Source: Azophilus sp965199705 (GTDB taxonomy: Bacteria; Pseudomonadota; Gammaproteobacteria; Pseudomonadales; Azotimanducaceae). Taken from it: 64,000 bases of DNA. Made by a program: the position numbers and the translations under genes. The DNA is taken from the NCBI GenBank assembly GCA_965199705.1, contig OZ241359.1, positions 2,418,001 to 2,482,000 of the forward strand, read 5' to 3'. Below the pieces are notes generated by a model, which saw only the letters and a list, made by a program, of their open reading frames with translations, had not been told where the DNA came from and did not search any database. Below, one piece after another: positions 59,967-64,000 of this stretch. Position 1 is the stretch's first letter, and each line of letters begins with the position of its first letter.

Positions 59967-60533
59967 ATGCAGGCGTCCTTGAACCTTCTCCCGCTCGTGG
60001 TCTTCGCGGGCGCCTACTTCGCGTTGGACATCTATTGGGCCACCGGCGCGCTGATGCTCGCGGCAGGGGCGCAGACGGCGGCGCTGAAGCTGGCGCGGCA
60101 ACCGATCAGCACCGAGCTGCAACTCACCTTCTGGGCTTGCCTGGTTTTCGGCTCGCTGACCCTGCTGCTGCGTGACCAGGCCTTTATCCAGTGGAAAACC
60201 ACGGTGGTCAACTGGAGCCTCGCCGCCTGCCTGCTGGTCGCGCAACTGATGGGGCGCAACCTGATCCAGACCCTGCTCGGCAGGCACCTGAAGTTGCCGG
60301 CAGCAGTCTGGTCCCAACTCAATCTCGGCTGGATGGCCGGATTCGCGTTTTCCGGCACGCTCAATCTTCTGGTTATGTACAACTTTTCCATGGATTTCTG
60401 GGTCAGTTACAAGGTCTTTGGCGGCTTCGGCCTCACCTTCTCCTATATCCTGCTCACCATGCTTTATCTGTATCGCCTCGGGTTCATTTCCGCGCCTGCC
60501 AAGGATCAGGAAGGGCCCAAGGCCGAGCCTTGA
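59967..60533 (+). CDS. yciB: Inner-membrane-spanning protein YciB (septation protein A family)
   Basis: 188 residues, against 179 in E. coli. About five to six hydrophobic helices with LLPLVVFAGAYFALDIYWAT, STELQLTFWACLVFGSLTLL, FIQWKTTVVNWSLAACLLVA and LNLLVMYNFSMDFWVSYKVF. YciB influences cell-envelope synthesis and septation in E. coli and Shigella. It is divergent from yciO with an 81-bp spacer. Its TGA overlaps the next ATG (TGATG). Confidence 0.92.
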   Translation: MQASLNLLPLVVFAGAYFALDIYWATGALMLAAGAQTAALKLARQPISTELQLTFWACLVFGSLTLLLRDQAFIQWKTTVVNWSLAACLLVAQLMGRNLIQTLLGRHLKLPAAVWSQLNLGWMAGFAFSGTLNLLVMYNFSMDFWVSYKVFGGFGLTFSYILLTMLYLYRLGFISAPAKDQEGPKAEP

Positions 60534-61201
60534 TGCGCGCCGGTTCGCGGGCTGCTGGTTTCTGGATAGCCCGGATTCTGCTGCTGGCCGTCGGCCTTGC
60601 CAGCTGGCCGAGCCTCCACCTGCGGGCAGAAACCGCCTATGTATCGGACGAGCTGACGATTCGCTTGCGCACCGCGCCAGGCGCCGACGCAGAAATCCAG
60701 CCCGCCGGCCTGAGGAGCGGCGCCGTTCTGGAAGTGCTGAGCCGGCAAGCCGAAGGGCCATTTGTCGAAGTACGCACGCAGGCGGGGCAGACCGGCTGGG
60801 TACATCAGCAGTATCTGTCCATGGAGCCGATTGCGCGCATGCGCCTGGCCGAAACGGAGGCAGAGATTGTCGCCCTGAAAGCACAGTCGCCCGCCGCCTG
60901 TGCGGCCGGGCAGGCCGAGGCCCAGGCTCAAGCCACTTGCGAGCAGGCCTTGACCGAACAACAGACTGTGCTCGCAGAGGTGACCGAGGAGAATGAATCC
61001 CTGCGGGCGGAGCTGGATCAAATTCGCGCGAGCCAGGATGCAGACGCCAGAGCGCGTGAGCCGCGCCTGATGCTGACCGGCGCCGGCATTCTGATCCTGG
61101 GCATGATCGCAGGATTCATCGTGACCGTCAGCGTCAGCCGGCGCAGCGGCAAACGGGACGGTCTCCTCGGCATGAACCCGTGGGCCGAACCGAAAGCATG
61201 A
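60533..61201 (+). CDS. YgiM-like SH3-domain protein with C-terminal anchor
   Basis: 222 residues. A signal peptide or anchor WIARILLLAVGLASWPSLHL (about 10-29) precedes a bacterial SH3 domain (TAYVSDELTIRLRTAPGADA through TGWVHQQYLSMEPIA). A coiled coil (about 105-165) follows, then the membrane helix LMLTGAGILILGMIAGFIVT (about 178-197) and a basic tail. This is the TIGR04211 'SH3 and anchor' layout, like E. coli YgiM. The role is unknown, probably envelope. The stop overlaps pdxJ (ATGA). Confidence 0.85.
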   Translation: MRAGSRAAGFWIARILLLAVGLASWPSLHLRAETAYVSDELTIRLRTAPGADAEIQPAGLRSGAVLEVLSRQAEGPFVEVRTQAGQTGWVHQQYLSMEPIARMRLAETEAEIVALKAQSPAACAAGQAEAQAQATCEQALTEQQTVLAEVTEENESLRAELDQIRASQDADARAREPRLMLTGAGILILGMIAGFIVTVSVSRRSGKRDGLLGMNPWAEPKA

Positions 61202-62028
61202 CAGCGCTCAGCATCAATCTGAACAAGGTAGCGCTGCTGCGCAACGCCCGTGCGGGCGAAGCGCCGGACCTGGCGCAGGCAGCACGCACGGCCCTCGCGG
61301 CCGGCGCCGACGGCATCACCGTACATCCACGCCCGGACCAGCGCCATATCCGGCCCGGAGACGTGATCGTCCTTTCCACGTTGCTGCGGCGCATCAATTC
61401 GCAAGCAACGGCTTCGACAGAGGCCGTGCGGCCATGCGAATTCAATATCGAAGGCAATCCGTTCGCCGGGCCGCGGGACAATGGCTACCCGGGCTTTGAC
61501 CGCCTCATCGAATCGGCTCACCCCGATCAGGCGACCCTGGTGCCGGACAGCGACCGGCAACTCACCTCAGACCACGGCTTCGACCTGGCCGGCGATAACG
61601 ATGCGCTTGCGGACAAGATCGCTGCCTATCAGGCGCTCGGGGCGCGCGTCAGCCTGTTCATGGACCCGGACCCGGCGCAGATTGCACGGGCTGCAAGCCT
61701 CGGCGCAGACCGCGTCGAACTCTATACCGGCCCCTTTGCCGAGACAGTGGCGCAGCACGGCCCCGACCATGCAGATAGCCGGGCTTCGCTCGCCGTCTAT
61801 CGAGCGGCAGCGCAGGCCGCCCGGGCCGCCGGCCTGGGGGTAAACGCCGGCCACGATCTGGACCTGACCAACCTGCCGCTGTTCCGCAGCCTGGGCGATC
61901 TGGATGAAGTATCCATCGGCCATGCTGTCATAGTCCGGGCGCTGGAAGCCGGGCTGGCCGAGACAGTGCGCGCCTTTCGCCGGGCGCTGGACGGCGAAAC
62001 CTGCAACCCGACAGGAGAAAACCCATGA
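61198..62028 (+). CDS. pdxJ: Pyridoxine 5'-phosphate synthase
   Basis: 276 residues, somewhat above the usual 243. LSINLNKVALLRNARAGEAP, GADGITVHPRPDQRHIRPGD and CEFNIEGNPF supply the substrate and catalytic region; VSLFMDPDPAQIARAASLGA, RVELYTGPFAE, GVNAGHDLDLTNLPLF and VSIGHAVIVRALEAGL complete the TIM barrel. It condenses 1-deoxyxylulose 5-phosphate with 3-amino-2-oxopropyl phosphate to give PNP. ATG 61198 overlaps the preceding stop; the extra length is in loops and the C-terminus. Its own stop overlaps the next ATG. Confidence 0.95.
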   Translation: MTALSINLNKVALLRNARAGEAPDLAQAARTALAAGADGITVHPRPDQRHIRPGDVIVLSTLLRRINSQATASTEAVRPCEFNIEGNPFAGPRDNGYPGFDRLIESAHPDQATLVPDSDRQLTSDHGFDLAGDNDALADKIAAYQALGARVSLFMDPDPAQIARAASLGADRVELYTGPFAETVAQHGPDHADSRASLAVYRAAAQAARAAGLGVNAGHDLDLTNLPLFRSLGDLDEVSIGHAVIVRALEAGLAETVRAFRRALDGETCNPTGENP

Positions 62029-62627
62029 AAGGAACCCTGCGCGGCGCCCTTGCCGCCTGCCTCACGGCGCTGTTCGGCGGCCTGGCGCCTTCAGCGACAA
62101 GCGCTGAAGAAACCATCCCGGTGCGCCTGGAAACCAGCCTCGGCGATATCGACCTGGCGCTCGACCCCGGCAAGGCGCCGCGCACTGTCGCCAACTTCCT
62201 GGGGCTCGTGGACGATGGCTTTTTCGACGGGCTGATCTTCCACCGGGTCATTGCCGGTTTCATGATACAGGGCGGCGGCTTTGACGCGCAGTACAGCCAG
62301 CGTCAACCGCCGAATACGGTGGTCAACGAATCCGACAACGGCTTGTCGAACCGGCGCGCAAGCATTGCCATGGCGAGAACGCCGGATCCGGACTCGGCTG
62401 GCAGCCAGTTCTTCATCAATCTGGTGGACAACCTGTTCCTGGACGCGAAACCAGCGCAACCAGGCTATACGGTCTTTGGTGAGGTGACAGCCGGGATGGA
62501 GGTAGCCGACCGGATCGCAAGCCTGGAAACCGGCCAGCGCAGCGCAGCCAACGGGCAGAACCTGGCGGATGTGCCGCTTCAGGCGGTGGTGATTCAGCGC
62601 GCCATGAGATTGGGAGTTGCGCCATAG
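62025..62627 (+). CDS. Periplasmic peptidylprolyl isomerase, cyclophilin type
   Basis: 200 residues. Signal peptide GALAACLTALFGGLAPSATS, then a cyclophilin domain: VRLETSLGDIDLALDPGKAP, FFDGLIFHRVIAGFMIQGGG (catalytic Arg in FHRV), SIAMARTPDPDSAGSQFFIN and YTVFGEVTAGMEVADRI. It catalyses Xaa-Pro isomerisation in the periplasm, like PpiA. The start overlaps the pdxJ stop (ATGA). The 3' end overlaps the convergent permease gene by 34 bp. Confidence 0.93.
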   Translation: MKGTLRGALAACLTALFGGLAPSATSAEETIPVRLETSLGDIDLALDPGKAPRTVANFLGLVDDGFFDGLIFHRVIAGFMIQGGGFDAQYSQRQPPNTVVNESDNGLSNRRASIAMARTPDPDSAGSQFFINLVDNLFLDAKPAQPGYTVFGEVTAGMEVADRIASLETGQRSAANGQNLADVPLQAVVIQRAMRLGVAP

Positions 62628-63862
62628 CGCGGCCTCTGCCCGAGGCTTGCGTCAGAGAAGGGTTCGTCACGGAATAACCGGGGATAGTAGTAGGCCCGAA
62701 GCGCGGCATGATAGTCTCGAACGCGCTGTTCATAGGCCAGTGATGCGGCCAGATCGGTTTTCGCAATCGCCTGCAGGGCGCGTTCGGCCAGCGCGGGCGG
62801 AGACAGCCAGGCAAGCAGCCCGGCGAGACGGTCACGCTTGATGCGGCCCTCGCGCCAGGCTTGGGAAAGTGGCTCGGCAACCTGATCGCCCACCTGCTGA
62901 AAGGCGTAATACCACTTCCATTCAAAGGCTTGACCGGCTTTCGTGTGTGTGTAGTCCGCCCATTCCGGGTGACGCGCAACAAAAGGCTCCCAGGTTGCTG
63001 ACCTCGGCAAATCCCAGGCGTCGTTCACCGCCTCTCTTTGAGTGAGCATGATTGTGCCGCCATCGGGCAACTTGACGGCGGCTTCCACCGACATTCTGAT
63101 GACCGCAGGAACGACCACAGCCACCGCCAGCCAGATGCCAATGAGCACGCTCAGGTTGACCGGGCTGCTCCATTGCCGGCGATCAACCAGGGCGCACGCC
63201 CCCCACCAGAATCCGATGTGCAAGAGCACCACAAGGCTCGACAGGATCAGGGCCAGGAAGCTGGTTTCGGCGATCAGCCCCCCGGCCCACAGCGCAACGG
63301 CCAGGCAGAGCGCCAGCGCCCCCACGCGCAAGGCTGCGCGCGCAAACCAGGGGCTGCCCGGACGCGCCGAGGTGGCGCTTAACAGTTCATGGCGTCCGGC
63401 GGCGCGCTCCGCGGAGCTCAGATCGTGCAGTAACAGTATCAACAACAAGGGCGCAAGCAGAGTCACCACAAACGCGAAGTCGAACCGGCCAATCAGAGCG
63501 AAATCGGGATTGTTCGCATCGGCTTCGTGAATCTGGCCTTCCAGGGCCAGTGCGCGGATGTTGTGCTTCCAGCTCACGGTATCGCGTTGGCCCAAGGCCG
63601 CGAAAGCGAGATTCGACGGGAAGTCGTAGGTCAGGTGGAAGGTGTAATAGGCTGCTTCACCCCAGGTCCGATACAGTTCGGATACCACTTCCCGCTCCGC
63701 CCGGTCAGCTGCGATCAGCTCGTCGAGCGCCAGGCGTTGCGTCGCAACTTCGCGCAAACCGAGAACCACGGAGACCGCTGCGACAAGCGCCGTGATGCCC
63801 AGCCAGAGCAATGCAGCGCGATCGCGCGAAAGAAACCGGATTTCGCGGACAAGCCCGGTCAT
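62594..63862 (-). CDS. DUF3526-type ABC transporter permease
   Basis: 422 residues. An N-terminal helix ALLWLGITALVAAVSVVLGL (about 16-35), a periplasmic segment (about 40-135), then helices FAFVVTLLAPLLLILLLHDL, LCLAVALWAGGLIAETSFLA, ALILSSLVVLLHIGFWWGAC and LSVLIGIWLAVAVVVPAVIR. A second soluble part follows with WDLPRSATWEPFVARHPEWA and ends YHAALRAYYYPRLF. This is the DUF3526 layout, associated with ABC-2 type systems whose ATPase is nearby. The substrate is unknown. The start overlaps the upstream gene as ATGA. Confidence 0.82.
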   Translation of the reverse strand: MTGLVREIRFLSRDRAALLWLGITALVAAVSVVLGLREVATQRLALDELIAADRAEREVVSELYRTWGEAAYYTFHLTYDFPSNLAFAALGQRDTVSWKHNIRALALEGQIHEADANNPDFALIGRFDFAFVVTLLAPLLLILLLHDLSSAERAAGRHELLSATSARPGSPWFARAALRVGALALCLAVALWAGGLIAETSFLALILSSLVVLLHIGFWWGACALVDRRQWSSPVNLSVLIGIWLAVAVVVPAVIRMSVEAAVKLPDGGTIMLTQREAVNDAWDLPRSATWEPFVARHPEWADYTHTKAGQAFEWKWYYAFQQVGDQVAEPLSQAWREGRIKRDRLAGLLAWLSPPALAERALQAIAKTDLAASLAYEQRVRDYHAALRAYYYPRLFRDEPFSDASLGQRPRYGATPNLMAR

Positions 63863-64000
63863 GGCTGCATCTTTCGCGCCGCAACAACACTGCCAGCGGT
63901 CAATACCAGGAACCAGGCAAACAACATGGCCAGGGGCGGAGCTGCCCGGACCAGGCGTTCGGTCGCCGAGGCGGGCTGGAAGGAAAACGCATCAAGAACC
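63859..64000 (-). CDS. Second ABC-type permease, C-terminal fragment (window edge)
   Basis: The visible 46 residues read VLDAFSFQPASATERLVRAA, then a membrane helix LAMLFAWFLVLTAGSVVAA and KMQP, ending in a TGA that overlaps the next permease ATG. Tandem DUF3526 permeases are common, so this is probably a paralogue of the neighbour. The rest lies beyond base 64000. Confidence 0.75.
   Translation of the reverse strand, partial: VLDAFSFQPASATERLVRAAPPLAMLFAWFLVLTAGSVVAARKMQP

Noticed and set aside
1..64000. tRNA, rRNA, riboswitch or prophage genes
   Set aside because: I looked for cloverleaf-like ends, rRNA core motifs, TPP/FMN/glycine riboswitch cores near thiL, ribD and glyA, and phage gene clusters, and saw none that I could support by eye. 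A covariance-model search would settle this.

Overview
The window reads as a high-GC gammaproteobacterial chromosome segment. Supporting this are ppk1 and ppx lying tail to tail, nadB divergent from an rpoE-rseA-rseB-rseC-mucD block, skp-lpxD-fabZ-lpxA-lpxB-rnhB-dnaE-tilS, mtaD-ubiG-yciK, and yciO-trpS-scpA-scpB-rluB. Acyl-CoA dehydrogenase, crotonase, thiolase-like, LLM-type oxidoreductase and TonB-receptor genes fit a free-living or host-associated heterotroph. The genus cannot be named from this stretch. No rRNA, tRNA, CRISPR array, prophage or complete IS was seen.

Layout. 1-10.8 kb: a truncated response regulator, an FAD monooxygenase, an alpha/beta hydrolase, a CinA-like/nucleotidylyltransferase fusion, a MATE exporter, a crotonase, a flavin reductase, an acyl-CoA dehydrogenase and ppx. 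10.8-21.3 kb: ppk1, cmoA-cmoB (tRNA wobble cmo5U synthesis), the sigma-E envelope-stress operon and nadB. 21.3-25.4 kb: a TonB receptor and an Rpn-type nuclease. 25.5-34 kb: glyA-nrdR-ribD-nusB, an MDR oxidoreductase, a small lower-GC accessory pair, thiL and a thiolase-like gene. 34-44 kb (minus strand): an opal-recoded SelW-like selenoprotein, tilS, dnaE, rnhB, lpxB, lpxA, fabZ, lpxD, skp. 44-56 kb: MOSC and LLM genes, mtaD-ubiG-yciK and an SbcD/YhaO-YhaN-like pair. 56-64 kb: rluB-scpB-scpA-trpS-yciO, divergent yciB-ygiM-pdxJ-ppi, and two DUF3526-type ABC permeases at the edge.

Cross-cutting features. (1) Four 241-242 bp MITE-like elements with about 22 bp terminal inverted repeats, plus at least six degenerate relics of their tips, sit in intergenic spaces, inside the lpxB-rnhB junction and at gene ends, where they often supply the stop codon or a new N-terminus. 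(2) rseA and rseB are joined by six 14-bp repeats that form a chain of five ATGA-overlapping mini-ORFs. (3) A SelW-like gene with an in-frame TGA in a CxxU motif and a SECIS-like hairpin lies downstream of tilS. (4) Stop/start overlaps of the form NTGA (ATGA, GTGA, TTGA and probably CTGA) are the rule in the operons. (5) Several textbook operons lack expected members (ribE/ribBA/ribH, accA, bamA, mupP, pgpA), which suggests a rearranged genome.
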